From: Nitrospira sp.
GTDB lineage: Bacteria > Nitrospirota > Nitrospiria > Nitrospirales > Nitrospiraceae
DNA: 64,000 nucleotides
Reading direction: 5' to 3'
Assembly: GCA_030653545.1 (NCBI GenBank)
Contig: JAURZE010000038.1
Coordinates: 1-64,000, forward strand
The notes under the pieces were generated by a model. It saw only the letters and a program-made list of their open reading frames with translations, did no database searches and was not told the DNA's origin. Within the stretch, counting starts at the first letter, position 1. Each line of letters begins with the position of its first letter. Positions 34,299-43,850 of this stretch are shown piece by piece. Made by a program: the position numbers and the translations under genes.

Positions 34299-35362
34299 CC
34301 ACTGACGAACTGACACAACTCTTAGTCCAGCAACCGATCGCCGTCCTCCATAAACTATCGCGCGGACGCGTACACCGACACTTTCGGGCAGGCAAACGCC
34401 GTCTTATCGAACTGCTGCTGCAACACTCGTCACAAAACCTCGCTGGCCTCGAGTCCGACTTACAAGCGCTCATCGGCGAACGGCAAACACACGCACAAGT
34501 CGCCCCGGCGCCGACCCGACCGACGGCGCCGCGACACACCGCTCCTCCTCCAAGCAGAAGGCCGCATCGCGCGCATGAACCGGAATCCACCGATCCGGGG
34601 GTTTCACTGGCAGCCTGGCTGGAAGGGCTCGGCGTGCCGAGTCCGCAACCCTTTGTCCCGGATCCCTGGCAGGAAGACGCGCTGGCAGGACTAGCAGAGA
34701 CAGACGTGGTGGTGAGTGTACCGACCGGGAGCGGAAAAACCTTTGTGGCTGTGGAAGCCGCGCGGCGCGCGATGGACGAGAACCGGACGGTCATCTACAC
34801 ATCCCCGCTGAAAGCGCTCTCGAATACGAAGTTCACCGAATTCTCCAAGATCTTCGGCAGCGACCGCGTCGGCATTCTGACAGGGGACCGGCAGGACAAC
34901 AGTCAGGCCCCCATCCTCATCATGACCACGGAAATTCTCCGCAACCTGCTCTACGACGCAGCCAGCGGCGAAATCGATGTGCGGTTGGATACGCTCGGGC
35001 TGGTGATCTTAGACGAATCGCAATATCTGGCAGATCCGGAACGGGGTGTCGTGTGGGAAGAGACCATCATCTTCTGTCCCTCGCAAGCGAAGCTGCTGTT
35101 ACTCTCCGCCTCGATCGGCAATCCCCAGGATATCGCCGACTGGCTCACATCCATCCGGCCCTCTCCCTGCCGCCTGGTCCGCCATAGCAAACGCACCGTG
35201 CCGCTGCGGGCGGGCTTTCTCCACCCCAACGGCAAGCTCACCCCGCTCTTCCGCACCGCCGGGATTCCGTACGGCCAGCCGGGACAACTCCACCCGGAGG
35301 CGAAACGGCTGTTCCTGCAATATGAAGAGGACACGCTGCCGTCCGGACGCCCGCGACGTTGA
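34295..35362 (+). CDS. Ski2-like helicase, N-terminal half (RecA1 domain)
   Basis: A 355-residue protein. After a helical N-terminus and a Pro/Arg/His-rich linker (residues 70-100) it holds RecA domain 1: Q-motif region PDPWQEDAL, Walker A PTGSGKT (143-149), motif Ia SPLKALSNTKF, Ib GILTGDR, IMTTEILRNLLY, motif II DESQ (240-243), YLADPERGVVWEETII and motif III SAS. Ski2 helicases normally have DEVH or DEAH. It stops in the linker before RecA2, which is encoded by the gene upstream. Confidence 0.8.
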   Translation: MTTDELTQLLVQQPIAVLHKLSRGRVHRHFRAGKRRLIELLLQHSSQNLAGLESDLQALIGERQTHAQVAPAPTRPTAPRHTAPPPSRRPHRAHEPESTDPGVSLAAWLEGLGVPSPQPFVPDPWQEDALAGLAETDVVVSVPTGSGKTFVAVEAARRAMDENRTVIYTSPLKALSNTKFTEFSKIFGSDRVGILTGDRQDNSQAPILIMTTEILRNLLYDAASGEIDVRLDTLGLVILDESQYLADPERGVVWEETIIFCPSQAKLLLLSASIGNPQDIADWLTSIRPSPCRLVRHSKRTVPLRAGFLHPNGKLTPLFRTAGIPYGQPGQLHPEAKRLFLQYEEDTLPSGRPRR

Positions 35363-35389
35363 CGACAGTGCTTTCTGTTTTGTATACGG

Positions 35390-36376
35390 CTAGAAGGCTG
35401 CAGTGAGTCCAATCGTGGCCCCGTGGCGGATCGTCTGAAACTCCCGAAGCGGGGCTGTTTCTGACGTCGATCCCACCGGATGATTTTCCCATGTCCCCGT
35501 AAAAGTCCGGTTCCACCAGAGGCGATAGCCCATGGTCAGCGCGACATTTCTCGCCAGCATGAATTTCATCCCCGCATCAGCATTGGCGCTCATCCCTAGT
35601 CCCCACATCGTAAAACTAGGACGTTGTAGGTCAGAACGCAGTTCATGTCGATCTTCGTTATAGACAATGCTGATCGGGCTCGCCGCGAGTTTTCCCTCAA
35701 GGCTAAACCACCGGGTAAGTCGATACTCCGATTGAGCGCCCACACGGAAGGGGGTAATCCAATGTGTGGTATTGACGATCGCCAGGGCCCCTTGATTGCT
35801 CACCGTCCCGGCAGCACTGCAAGTAAAGACGCCCGACGGATTGCAGACTTCCTGGCGAACGCTTCGCGCCTCGTACTTCGTTCTCCAGTATTGGAATCCA
35901 CCAAACACATCCACAGATCCTCGGTTACCCGAAAACTCTACGACCCGCTGGCCTCCATCAAGATTGAGATACCAGGTCCCGTGGCCGGTCGTGTCACTGG
36001 TGGTTCGCGAAAATAGACGCTGACCGCCCGTCGAAAGATAGTCATCATCGGTCATCTTCCCGCGATCGAAATCGACCGAAAACCCCACTTCACCGCGCAT
36101 AAACCAGCGCCTCGACAAATTAATCTTGGCCCCCAGCTCCATGATCTGCGTATTGTTATCTTTGTAGGTCAGCTTCGAGGTGGGATTGCCCAATCGCGAA
36201 TCGAGCCCCGAAGCATCGTGACTCCACTTCGTTTCGCCATTCGTGAACATCCAAGATCTGAGCGACAGCTCGACCCGCTGCCGGGACGCTGGCTCAACCT
36301 CTTCAGCCGAGGACAATACCGGAACAGACAGGAGGCTCATCCCAATCACAATTCCCAAGATGGCACCCTTGCGCAT
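35390..36376 (-). CDS. Outer-membrane beta-barrel protein
   Basis: A 328-residue protein with a signal peptide (RKGAILGIVIGMSLLSVPVLSSAEE) and many amphipathic beta strands rich in aromatic residues (VELSLRSWMFTNGETKW, WFMRGEVGFSVDFDRG, VALTMGYRLWWNRTFTG), ending with Phe (TIGLTAAF) as many barrels do. It resembles the Protochlamydia-type outer membrane protein family. Function could be porin or enzyme; no catalytic residues are recognised. The ATG at 36376 gives the best signal peptide. Confidence 0.75.
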   Translation of the reverse strand: MRKGAILGIVIGMSLLSVPVLSSAEEVEPASRQRVELSLRSWMFTNGETKWSHDASGLDSRLGNPTSKLTYKDNNTQIMELGAKINLSRRWFMRGEVGFSVDFDRGKMTDDDYLSTGGQRLFSRTTSDTTGHGTWYLNLDGGQRVVEFSGNRGSVDVFGGFQYWRTKYEARSVRQEVCNPSGVFTCSAAGTVSNQGALAIVNTTHWITPFRVGAQSEYRLTRWFSLEGKLAASPISIVYNEDRHELRSDLQRPSFTMWGLGMSANADAGMKFMLARNVALTMGYRLWWNRTFTGTWENHPVGSTSETAPLREFQTIRHGATIGLTAAF

Positions 36377-36387
36377 CGTAGATTGAC

Positions 36388-36654
36388 TCACCGTCTCATC
36401 CCTCCCCGCTGAATGACCACCGTATCGACGCACCGCTCGACCGTTTCCGGCATAACCCGCTGACAAGCCGCCCGGATATCCGCCTCATTGTGCTGCCGTT
36501 GGATCACGAAAGAAAACCACACCAGCCAGGTACCGATGGCCGCAACCAGGATCGTGCCGACAAGGAACACGCCCCACAGTCTCCAGGAATTCCCGCGAGA
36601 CAAGCAGATGCTTCCGTCACCATGGCCGTGTGGTTCAGTTTGATGTATTTGCAT
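36388..36654 (-). CDS. Hypothetical single-pass membrane protein, 88 aa
   Basis: Starts MQIHQTEPHGHGDGS, with a His-rich N-terminus, a membrane segment (LWGVFLVGTILVAAIGTWLVWFSFVI) and a C-terminal part with two cysteines (AACQRVMPETVERCVDTVVI). No family is recognised. It lies eleven bases upstream of the outer-membrane barrel gene and is probably co-transcribed with it. Confidence 0.6.
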   Translation of the reverse strand: MQIHQTEPHGHGDGSICLSRGNSWRLWGVFLVGTILVAAIGTWLVWFSFVIQRQHNEADIRAACQRVMPETVERCVDTVVIQRGGMRR

Positions 36655-37213
36655 AGTTGGCCTTTCTCCGTCCGATTTCTTCACAACGGAGAATCTTTCG
36701 AATCATACCCGAGCACCTTGCCGCTGAATAGCCTTTTGCTCATCCGCGCCAGTGCCCCATACGCTGACAATCGGTTCCCGAGATCATGCCCAGCGCTTAC
36801 AGATGGCCAACGCTGCTCTCGCCAGTCTTCGATCAAATACCCAGACTGACTGCAATCCTAGGCCTGTCGCAAAGGCTCTCCATGATTTTCACCTCTCAAT
36901 TCGCCGGTGAAGGCCACCGAGTACAATCCTACAGCCGGCCAATCGGCTCTCCGTGCCGCCGCGAGTCGCACCACATTGTCACGAACCGTTTTTCAGGCAT
37001 TTAAAGGGTTTTTCGAAGAACATTCCTCCATAGAGACGACGGCACGGTCATTGCTCAGGCTTCCCCACCAAGGGTTCTCTATCGGTTGCTTGTCGGCTTT
37101 GAAAAGTGGATCACCTGCCCTCTGATCACTGGACCTGCTGACTCCACATCGCGGACTGCCCATTTAATCGACATCGTCGTTGTAACAACTCACTCTGGAT
37201 CATGGTGTAACGA
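36655..37213 (+). other. 559-base intergenic region with no supported gene
   Basis: Short open frames here have no ribosome binding site, no recognised domain and poor coding texture. An 11-base interrupted palindrome GTTGTAACAAC lies at 37179-37189, 25 bases before the exoprotein start. No convincing promoter, riboswitch or tRNA is seen. It probably holds regulatory signals for the exoprotein on one side and the 36654 gene on the other. Confidence 0.5.
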
Positions 37214-40200
37214 ATGCCTGGAAATATTCTTCGTGTGCTGGGTGCCGTCCTCTTCGCAACATGTTTCGCGACGACCCTCCACGCTCAAACCGGCCCGACG
37301 TCCGGTCCTCTGCGCATCCATCCGACAAACCCGCGATACTTCGCCGACGCGACGGGACACCCCGTCTACTTGACCGGATCGCACATCTGGCACAGTCTTC
37401 AAGACGGAAATGCGACGGCATTCAACTATTCCGCTTACCTCGACCAGCTACGAGCCAACAACCATAACTTCATCCGCCTGTGGACTGCCGAGTCTCCCCA
37501 GGCCGACGTCGCCCTCATGCCGGCCCCGGGATTCACGGGAGCCGCCCCCTGGTACCAGAAAGCCACCCCCCTGCCCTACGCACGAACGGGTCCTGGCACC
37601 GCCGCAGACGGATCCCCCAAATTCAACCTGGCGCAATTCGATCAAGCGTACTTCGATCGATTACGCACACGGGTCATTGCGGCCCGCGACCGGGGCATCT
37701 ATGTCAGCATCATGTTGTTTAATTTCCGGGATGCCTGGAATGCAAATGCGCTCACTCCCGGCCGGAACGTGTGGCGCTACCACCCCTACAATCCGAGCAA
37801 CAACGTCAACGGTATCAACGGAGATCCAAACGGAAACGGCAACGGCGAAGAAACGCATACCCTGCAGCTTACCGCCGTCACACAGCTGCAAGACGCCTAC
37901 GTCAGAAAGGTCGTCGACACGGTCAACGATCTGAATAACGTCATATTCGAAATCTCCAATGCCGATACGCCCGGTGACCCGGCGTGGCAATCACATGTGA
38001 CGACACTGATTAGAACCTACGAGGCAGGGAAGGCCTCCCAACATGCGGTCGGAATGACCGGGGCACAAGGCACCGGCAACACCGCCCTCCTCAATAGTCC
38101 GGCAGATTGGCTGTCCTTCGTAGCGGGATCGCTCGATAACCCCAGCGATCCATTCATCAGCAGCCCCCCGGCCACCGACGGAACCAAAATCAGCATCCTC
38201 GACACAGAGCATCTCGGCTACGCGCTCTTTCAAAACAATCCGTCGGCGACAACCATGTGGGTGTGGAAAAGCTTCCTGCGTGGACATAACCCGATCTTGA
38301 TGGAGGACTTGCTCAGCTCTGCAGGATTCGTAGCGGGACGATCCGCCATGGGTCACACACGTTCCTACGCCACACGAATGGACCTAGCCTCCATGGCGCC
38401 TCGAAGCGCGCTCTCGACAACCGGCTACTGCTTGGCAAATCAGGGCCGCGAGTATTTGGCCTACCAACCGGGATCCGGAAGCTTCTCCGTCGATCTCACG
38501 TCAGGCACCTACACCTACGAATGGTTCAACCCGACAACCGGTGCGGTCGCCGCCACGGGCACCGTCGGCGCCCCCGGAGGCCCGCAAACCTTCACCCCGC
38601 CGTTCAGCGGCCCGGCCGTCCTGTATCTCAATTCGAACCCCTCCTTCCCCCCCACATCAGCTGCTCATGCCACCACAGCCGGCCGCTGGACCTTCGAAGA
38701 AGGAACTGGATCGACGACAGCCGATATATCGGGGAATGGACTCCGTGGCACGCTGATGAATGGTCCCGGATGGACCACTGGAAAGATAGGTGGCGGACTG
38801 AGCTTTGACGGAGCCGACGACTATGTACAAATTCCCAATCTCGGAATGCTTTCTCCACAGAAACTAACCGTTGCTCTGTGGGTGAAGCCCTCAACATTTG
38901 CAAACAGCTATTGGAACTCCACGCTGGCAAACGTAGGGCTCCATGATTGGGTAGATGGATACTACGCGTTGGCCCTCAGCACCACAGGAAAGCTTCTCGG
39001 CTGCCTCAACATTGGCAATGGATCCGAGAACATGTTTTATCTCGAGGGACCTTCGATCAGTCTCGGCCAATGGCACCATCTCGCCATGACGTACGACAAT
39101 TCGACCTTACGGCTATATGTCGACGGAATCCCGGCCGGACAGCTGCCGATCAATCGAATTCGGACCACCAACCAGGCACCACTGATTTTGGGGAGGCGGG
39201 GAGACTCCGGTCACCACTTCAATGGCGTACTCGACGATGTGGAGATCCTCAGTCAGGCCCTAAGCCCCGCCGAGATTACAGGAATAGTGAACGGAAATTC
39301 GCCAGCAACACCCACAAGCGCAGCTCTTCTGACAGCAGCATCCAGTCTTACCTCGAGTACCTTGTCTCCTGCCACTACGCCCATAGCTACTGCATCATTA
39401 GCAACCACTCCCTCTTCGGCGGCTGGTATCACCTACCGAGCATCAACGGATTTTTCCGCCGTGCAGGGGCAGCGGGGCTGGTTCTATCTCGATTCCGCAG
39501 GCACCCGCTTGACCTTTAATACCACCGCCAACCTCTGGCAAGGAACGGAGCCCTACCTCCAGCTTACCGCCGCTAACGGGCATCCGGGCGCCACGCGTGA
39601 CACGGTGCGCCGCTGGGTCGCCCCGGGATCCGGCGCCGCGCAGATCACTGGAACGGTCCGGGACCTGGATACCAGGGGTGGAGGCGGCGTCACCGTCTCG
39701 ATTCGCAAAGGCACCACCGTCCTCTGGCAACAGGCCCTCGCCAACGGCAATACCACCGGCATTACCTTCAACGTGACCACCCAGTTGGCGGCCGGTGAGG
39801 CCCTGGACTTTGTAATCAACCGCGGCAGCGACGGCAATAACTCGTACGACGCGACCGCCTTCGATCCATTGATCACGTTCTCCCCGACTGCAACCTCGAC
39901 CACCACCCCTGCACCCACTGCAACCGGCACCTACCGGGCCTCAACGGATTTTTCCGCCGTGCAGGGGCACCGGAGCTGGTTTTATCTCAACTCTGCGGGC
40001 ACCCGCTTGACCTTTAATACCGCGGCCAACTATTGGCAGGGCGCAGAAACCTATCTCTTTCTGGCAGCCAACGAGGGACATCCAGGAAACAGCAGCGACG
40101 CGGTGCGCCGTTGGGTCGCCCCGGGAACCGGCACCGCGCAGATCACCGGCACCGCACGGGACCTTAATGTAGGGGGCGGAGGCGGCGTCACCGTCTCGAT

Positions 40201-40660
40201 TCGCAAAGGCACCACCGTCCTCTGGCAACAGGCCCTCGCCAACGGCAACACCACCGGCATCACCTTCAATCTGACCGCCACGCTCGCCGCCGGTGAGGCG
40301 CTGGACTTTGTAATCAACCGGGGCGCCGACGGCAATAACTCGTACGACTCGACCGCCTTCGATCCCACCATCACCTTCTCCTCCACCACAACAACGTCCA
40401 CCACCACTCCACCGCCCACGACAGGAACCGCGGCAGTCACACTCTCGTGGAACCGGAATACCGAATCGGACCTGTCGTATTACCGCGTGTACTATGGCAC
40501 CAGTTCGAGAAACTATTCGAATTCGGTCGGAGTAGGCAATACGACATCTACCACGATCAGCAATCTAACATCCGGCACGATCTACTACTTTACCCTGACA
40601 GCCGTTGACACAAGCGGTAATGAAAGCGCTCGTTCGGTTGAGGTCGCGATCAGCCGATAG
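37214..40660 (+). CDS. Large secreted multidomain protein: glycosidase-like, LamG, two repeats, Fn3
   Basis: A 1148-residue exoprotein. Residues 1-25 are a signal peptide. Residues about 30-400 resemble DUF4038/apiosidase-like TIM barrels (RIHPTNPRYFADATGHPVYLTGSHIWHS). Residues 400-475 match a collagen-binding-type beta domain; 485-690 form a LamG/concanavalin fold (FEEGTGSTTADISGNGLRG). After a Thr/Ser linker come two similar domains (about 741-890 and 903-1055) and a C-terminal fibronectin III domain (1070-1148). It probably binds and cuts extracellular polysaccharide. No sorting signal is seen at the C-terminus. Confidence 0.75.
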   Translation: MPGNILRVLGAVLFATCFATTLHAQTGPTSGPLRIHPTNPRYFADATGHPVYLTGSHIWHSLQDGNATAFNYSAYLDQLRANNHNFIRLWTAESPQADVALMPAPGFTGAAPWYQKATPLPYARTGPGTAADGSPKFNLAQFDQAYFDRLRTRVIAARDRGIYVSIMLFNFRDAWNANALTPGRNVWRYHPYNPSNNVNGINGDPNGNGNGEETHTLQLTAVTQLQDAYVRKVVDTVNDLNNVIFEISNADTPGDPAWQSHVTTLIRTYEAGKASQHAVGMTGAQGTGNTALLNSPADWLSFVAGSLDNPSDPFISSPPATDGTKISILDTEHLGYALFQNNPSATTMWVWKSFLRGHNPILMEDLLSSAGFVAGRSAMGHTRSYATRMDLASMAPRSALSTTGYCLANQGREYLAYQPGSGSFSVDLTSGTYTYEWFNPTTGAVAATGTVGAPGGPQTFTPPFSGPAVLYLNSNPSFPPTSAAHATTAGRWTFEEGTGSTTADISGNGLRGTLMNGPGWTTGKIGGGLSFDGADDYVQIPNLGMLSPQKLTVALWVKPSTFANSYWNSTLANVGLHDWVDGYYALALSTTGKLLGCLNIGNGSENMFYLEGPSISLGQWHHLAMTYDNSTLRLYVDGIPAGQLPINRIRTTNQAPLILGRRGDSGHHFNGVLDDVEILSQALSPAEITGIVNGNSPATPTSAALLTAASSLTSSTLSPATTPIATASLATTPSSAAGITYRASTDFSAVQGQRGWFYLDSAGTRLTFNTTANLWQGTEPYLQLTAANGHPGATRDTVRRWVAPGSGAAQITGTVRDLDTRGGGGVTVSIRKGTTVLWQQALANGNTTGITFNVTTQLAAGEALDFVINRGSDGNNSYDATAFDPLITFSPTATSTTTPAPTATGTYRASTDFSAVQGHRSWFYLNSAGTRLTFNTAANYWQGAETYLFLAANEGHPGNSSDAVRRWVAPGTGTAQITGTARDLNVGGGGGVTVSIRKGTTVLWQQALANGNTTGITFNLTATLAAGEALDFVINRGADGNNSYDSTAFDPTITFSSTTTTSTTTPPPTTGTAAVTLSWNRNTESDLSYYRVYYGTSSRNYSNSVGVGNTTSTTISNLTSGTIYYFTLTAVDTSGNESARSVEVAISR
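39436..40380 (+). repeat. Two tandem ~450-base repeats within the exoprotein gene
   Basis: Each unit encodes STDFSAVQGxRxWFYLxSAG...RRWVAPG...GGGGVTVSIRKGTTVLWQQALANGNTTGITFN and ends NRGxDGNNSYDxTAFDPxITF. The units start near 39436 and 39937 and share long near-identical DNA stretches, which points to a fairly recent duplication. They look like beta-sandwich carbohydrate-binding modules. Confidence 0.75.
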
Positions 40661-40715
40661 AGCACCCGATGTGGTCGATCCAGGATCTCCTTCAGCGTCA
40701 TCGCCCCGCGCCGAC

Positions 40716-40745
40716 TTGACCCATGTGAGCTTGGCCATGTATAAC
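40716..40745 (+). promoter_or_regulatory. Promoter of tRNA-Arg
   Basis: TTGACC (40716-40721), an 18-base spacer and TATAAC (40740-40745), each five of six to consensus. Transcription would start near 40752, about 49 bases before the mature tRNA. Confidence 0.6.
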
Positions 40746-40800
40746 CACGCCCTACCTCTTGCTGTCTGGGGGCCTCGTCCCTTCTTACCCAAGAGACCAT

Positions 40801-40876
40801 GCGCCCGTAGCTCAATGGATAGAGCATCTGACTACGGATCAGAAGGTTACAGGTTCAAGTCCTGTCGGGCGCACCA
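40801..40876 (+). tRNA. tRNA-Arg (anticodon ACG), CCA encoded
   Basis: A full cloverleaf of 76 bases: acceptor GCGCCCG pairs with CGGGCGC, D stem GCTC/GAGC, anticodon stem TCTGA/TCAGA with loop CTACGGA (anticodon ACG), T stem ACAGG/CCTGT with loop TTCAAGT, discriminator A and genomic CCA. The A at position 34 is normally edited to inosine by TadA. Confidence 0.95.
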
Positions 40877-40997
40877 CTCACTCTTCGCGGCCCCTTCCCC
40901 AAAACCATCCCAATAGCCGACCACGGCGGTGATCTTCCTCATTCCCTATTCACGCTTCATGCTTTCTTCTGATCGAGTGATGCCTTAGGATAGACCT

Positions 40998-43205
40998 ATG
41001 GCAACCCCTACCGCACTCAAGCTGGACGATCTCGAACGACTTATTACCGGCACCCATTGGAATCCGCGTGCGATCCTTGGCCCGCATCCGACTCCTCAGG
41101 GTATGGCCATCCGCATATGGCTTCCGTTCGCCGAATCCGTCGGGATTGTGCCTACCGGTCAAACCGCTCCGATCCAGGCCAAGCGCATCCACGAGGCCGG
41201 CCTCTTTGAAGCCATTCTCCCCCAACAGAAACATGCACACGACTATACGATCCGCGCGCAGGCTGCCGACGGCACCATCACGGAAAGCCATGATCCCTAC
41301 GCGTTACCGCCGCTGCTGACCGATTTCGAGCTGCATCTCTTTTCAGAAGGCACGTTTTATCGAGCCTACGAATCGCTGGGCGCACACGTTCGCACGACAG
41401 AAGGCATCACCGGCGTGCATTTCGTCGTCTGGGCGCCGAATGCCGCTCGCGTCAGTGTGGTCGGTGAATTCAATCGCTGGGATGGCCGTTGCCACCCGAT
41501 GACTAATCGAGGATCGACGGGACTTTGGGAACTCTTCCTCCCCGACCTGCCCGATGGAAGCCTCTACAAATATGAGATTCGGCCGCGCGGCCAGGATGCC
41601 GTCTTGGTGAAGGCGGACCCCTACGCGTGCGCCAGTGAACTTCGTCCTCGCACCGCCTCGATCGTACGTGATCTCTCTGATTTCACCTGGCACGATGAAG
41701 CCTGGATGAACGCGCGCGCGCAGCTCAATCCCTTGCGCGCCCCCATCGCCATTTATGAAGTTCATCTCGGATCATGGATGCGGGTACCGGAGGAAGGAAA
41801 TCGTTGGCTCACCTATCATGAGCTGGCCTCTCGACTCATCCCCTATGTGAAGGACCTCGGCTACACCCATCTCGAACTCCTCCCCGTCACCGAGCATCCC
41901 TTCGACGGATCCTGGGGCTATCAAGCTACCGGCTATTTTTCTGCGACCAGCCGCTACGGGACGCCGGAAGACTTCATGGCGTTCGTCGATGCCGCCCATG
42001 CAGCCGGAATCGGGGTGATCATGGATTGGGCCCCCGCGCATTTCCCTGACGATCCGCATGGCCTCGCGTTTTTCGACGGCACTCATCTCTATGACCATGC
42101 CGATCCTCGCCTCGGCTATCACCCGGATTGGCACAGCCGGATCTTCAATTATGACCGTCCGGAAGTGCGCAATTTTCTCCTGAACAGTGCGCTGTTCTGG
42201 CTCGACAAGTATCACATCGACGGCATACGCGTGGACGCCGTCGCCTCGATGCTCTACCTCGACTACGGACGCAAAGCCGGCGAATGGATTCCCAATCAGT
42301 TCGGCGGCAATGAAAACCTCGGCGCGGTGACGCTGCTCAAGGAACTGAACGTCCTCGTTCATCGGGACTTCCCCGGTGCCATGACCATCGCAGAAGAATC
42401 CACTTCCTGGCCGGGTGTCTCACGCCCCACCTATACCGGCGGCCTGGGCTTTACCTTCAAGTGGAACATGGGCTGGATGCACGACACGCTCAACTATTTC
42501 GCCCACGAACCGGTGCATCGGAAGTTCCATCAAAACCAAATGACGTTCGGCTTGCTCTACGCCTTCACGGAAAACTTCGTCCTGGTTCTCTCCCACGACG
42601 AAGTCGTTCACGGCAAGCGATCATTGATCGGGAAAATGCCCGGCGATCCCTGGCAACAATTCGCCAATCTCCGCGCCCTCTATGGCTATATGTACGGCCA
42701 TCCGGGGAAAAAAATGCTGTTCATGGGGAATGAGTTCGGACAGTGGAGGGAATGGAACCATGACACCAGTCTGGACTGGCATCTCTGTGAATACCCGCCC
42801 CATCACGGGTTACAGCGTTTTGTACGGGATCTGAATCATCTCTACCGGCAGGAACCGGCGCTGCACAGGGTCGACTACGAGTGGAATGGATTTCAGTGGA
42901 TCGACTTCAACGACGCGGAGAATTCGGTCATCGTCTTTCTGCGAAAGGGCGAGGATGGCTCGGAATCCATTCTCTGCATAGGAAACTTTACCCCGGTTCC
43001 GCGGCATCACTACCGCGTCGGCGTCCCGACAGCGGGGCACTATCGAGAGCTGCTCAACAGCGACGCCGAACTGTACGGGGGCAGCAACATGGGGAACTCC
43101 GGCGGCGTGCGCGCCGAGGCCAGCCCCTGCCACGGCCTCCCCTATTCGCTCAACCTGACGCTTCCGCCCCTCTCCATGCTTTTCTTCAAACTGCAGCCGG
43201 AGTAG
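40998..43205 (+). CDS. glgB: 1,4-alpha-glucan branching enzyme
   Basis: A 735-residue GH13 enzyme that adds alpha-1,6 branches to glycogen. Residues about 1-110 and 120-220 form two N-terminal beta domains (GVHFVVWAPNAARVSVVGEFNRWDGR is the CBM48). The catalytic barrel contains GIRVDAVAS (nucleophile Asp near 411), TIAEEST (acid/base Glu near 464) and LVLSHDEVVHGKRSL (Asp near 535). AGGA lies seven bases before the ATG. It completes the glycogen pathway with glgC at 31161; no glgA is in the window. Confidence 0.94.
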   Translation: MATPTALKLDDLERLITGTHWNPRAILGPHPTPQGMAIRIWLPFAESVGIVPTGQTAPIQAKRIHEAGLFEAILPQQKHAHDYTIRAQAADGTITESHDPYALPPLLTDFELHLFSEGTFYRAYESLGAHVRTTEGITGVHFVVWAPNAARVSVVGEFNRWDGRCHPMTNRGSTGLWELFLPDLPDGSLYKYEIRPRGQDAVLVKADPYACASELRPRTASIVRDLSDFTWHDEAWMNARAQLNPLRAPIAIYEVHLGSWMRVPEEGNRWLTYHELASRLIPYVKDLGYTHLELLPVTEHPFDGSWGYQATGYFSATSRYGTPEDFMAFVDAAHAAGIGVIMDWAPAHFPDDPHGLAFFDGTHLYDHADPRLGYHPDWHSRIFNYDRPEVRNFLLNSALFWLDKYHIDGIRVDAVASMLYLDYGRKAGEWIPNQFGGNENLGAVTLLKELNVLVHRDFPGAMTIAEESTSWPGVSRPTYTGGLGFTFKWNMGWMHDTLNYFAHEPVHRKFHQNQMTFGLLYAFTENFVLVLSHDEVVHGKRSLIGKMPGDPWQQFANLRALYGYMYGHPGKKMLFMGNEFGQWREWNHDTSLDWHLCEYPPHHGLQRFVRDLNHLYRQEPALHRVDYEWNGFQWIDFNDAENSVIVFLRKGEDGSESILCIGNFTPVPRHHYRVGVPTAGHYRELLNSDAELYGGSNMGNSGGVRAEASPCHGLPYSLNLTLPPLSMLFFKLQPE

Positions 43206-43215
43206 CGGCTCTCGC

Positions 43216-43764
43216 CTACTTGGTCTTGGCCTCTGCGCGGATCTCCAGAATTTTGACGTCGAAGTACAGGGTCTTCCCGGCCAGCGGGTGGTTGAAGTCC
43301 AACACCACCGAATCTTCTTTCACTTCCGTTACATGGGGAAACAGCGATTGCCCTTCGGGCCCCCGCGCTTCCAATTCGGCTCCGACCTTCCACGCATGCT
43401 CCGGCACCAGGCTCTTCTTCACTTCCTGAATAGCTTTCTGATCCACCTCTCCGTAGGCATCCGTGGGTTTGACGGCGATGTGCTTCTTCTCCCCGACCGC
43501 CATCCCCTCCAGCGCTTTCTCCAGTCCAGGAACAATTTCTTCCGCGCCGTGCAGATAGGTCATCGGTTCACCGCCGACATTCGATTCCACGACATCTTTC
43601 TCGTTCAGCTTCAGCGTATATTCCAGCGACACATGCTTCCCCTTCGAGACCACGACCTTCGCAGCCCCGTTCGTCGTCTCAGCCTGGATCACCGGCGCAT
43701 CGACCATCGTACCCAGGAGTGCCACCAGGCACACACATCTCAGCGTAGAGAGACGAACGATCAT
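43216..43764 (-). CDS. FKBP-type peptidyl-prolyl isomerase (SlyD-like), secreted
   Basis: A 182-residue protein: signal peptide (VCLVALLGTMVDAPVIQA), then an FKBP domain (GKHVSLEYTLKLNEKDVVESNVGGEPMTYLHGAEEIVPGLEKALEGMAVGEKK) with an inserted chaperone-like IF domain (residues about 115-165), the SlyD arrangement. It lacks the His-rich metal tail of E. coli SlyD. It should fold proteins in the periplasm. The ATG at 43764 is preceded by GAGGAG. Convergent with glgB. Confidence 0.85.
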   Translation of the reverse strand: MIVRLSTLRCVCLVALLGTMVDAPVIQAETTNGAAKVVVSKGKHVSLEYTLKLNEKDVVESNVGGEPMTYLHGAEEIVPGLEKALEGMAVGEKKHIAVKPTDAYGEVDQKAIQEVKKSLVPEHAWKVGAELEARGPEGQSLFPHVTEVKEDSVVLDFNHPLAGKTLYFDVKILEIRAEAKTK

Positions 43765-43850
43765 ACAATCCTCCTCAAGAATAAAGAGTCGCGACAGGTG
43801 GGAACAGGACACGAGGATACCGCGTTGGAGGTACCAAAAACTACTGGCTC

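Noticed and set aside
36786-37125. Short plus-strand frames of about 72 codons in the 559-base gap
   Set aside because: They overlap each other, have no ribosome binding site and resemble no protein family.
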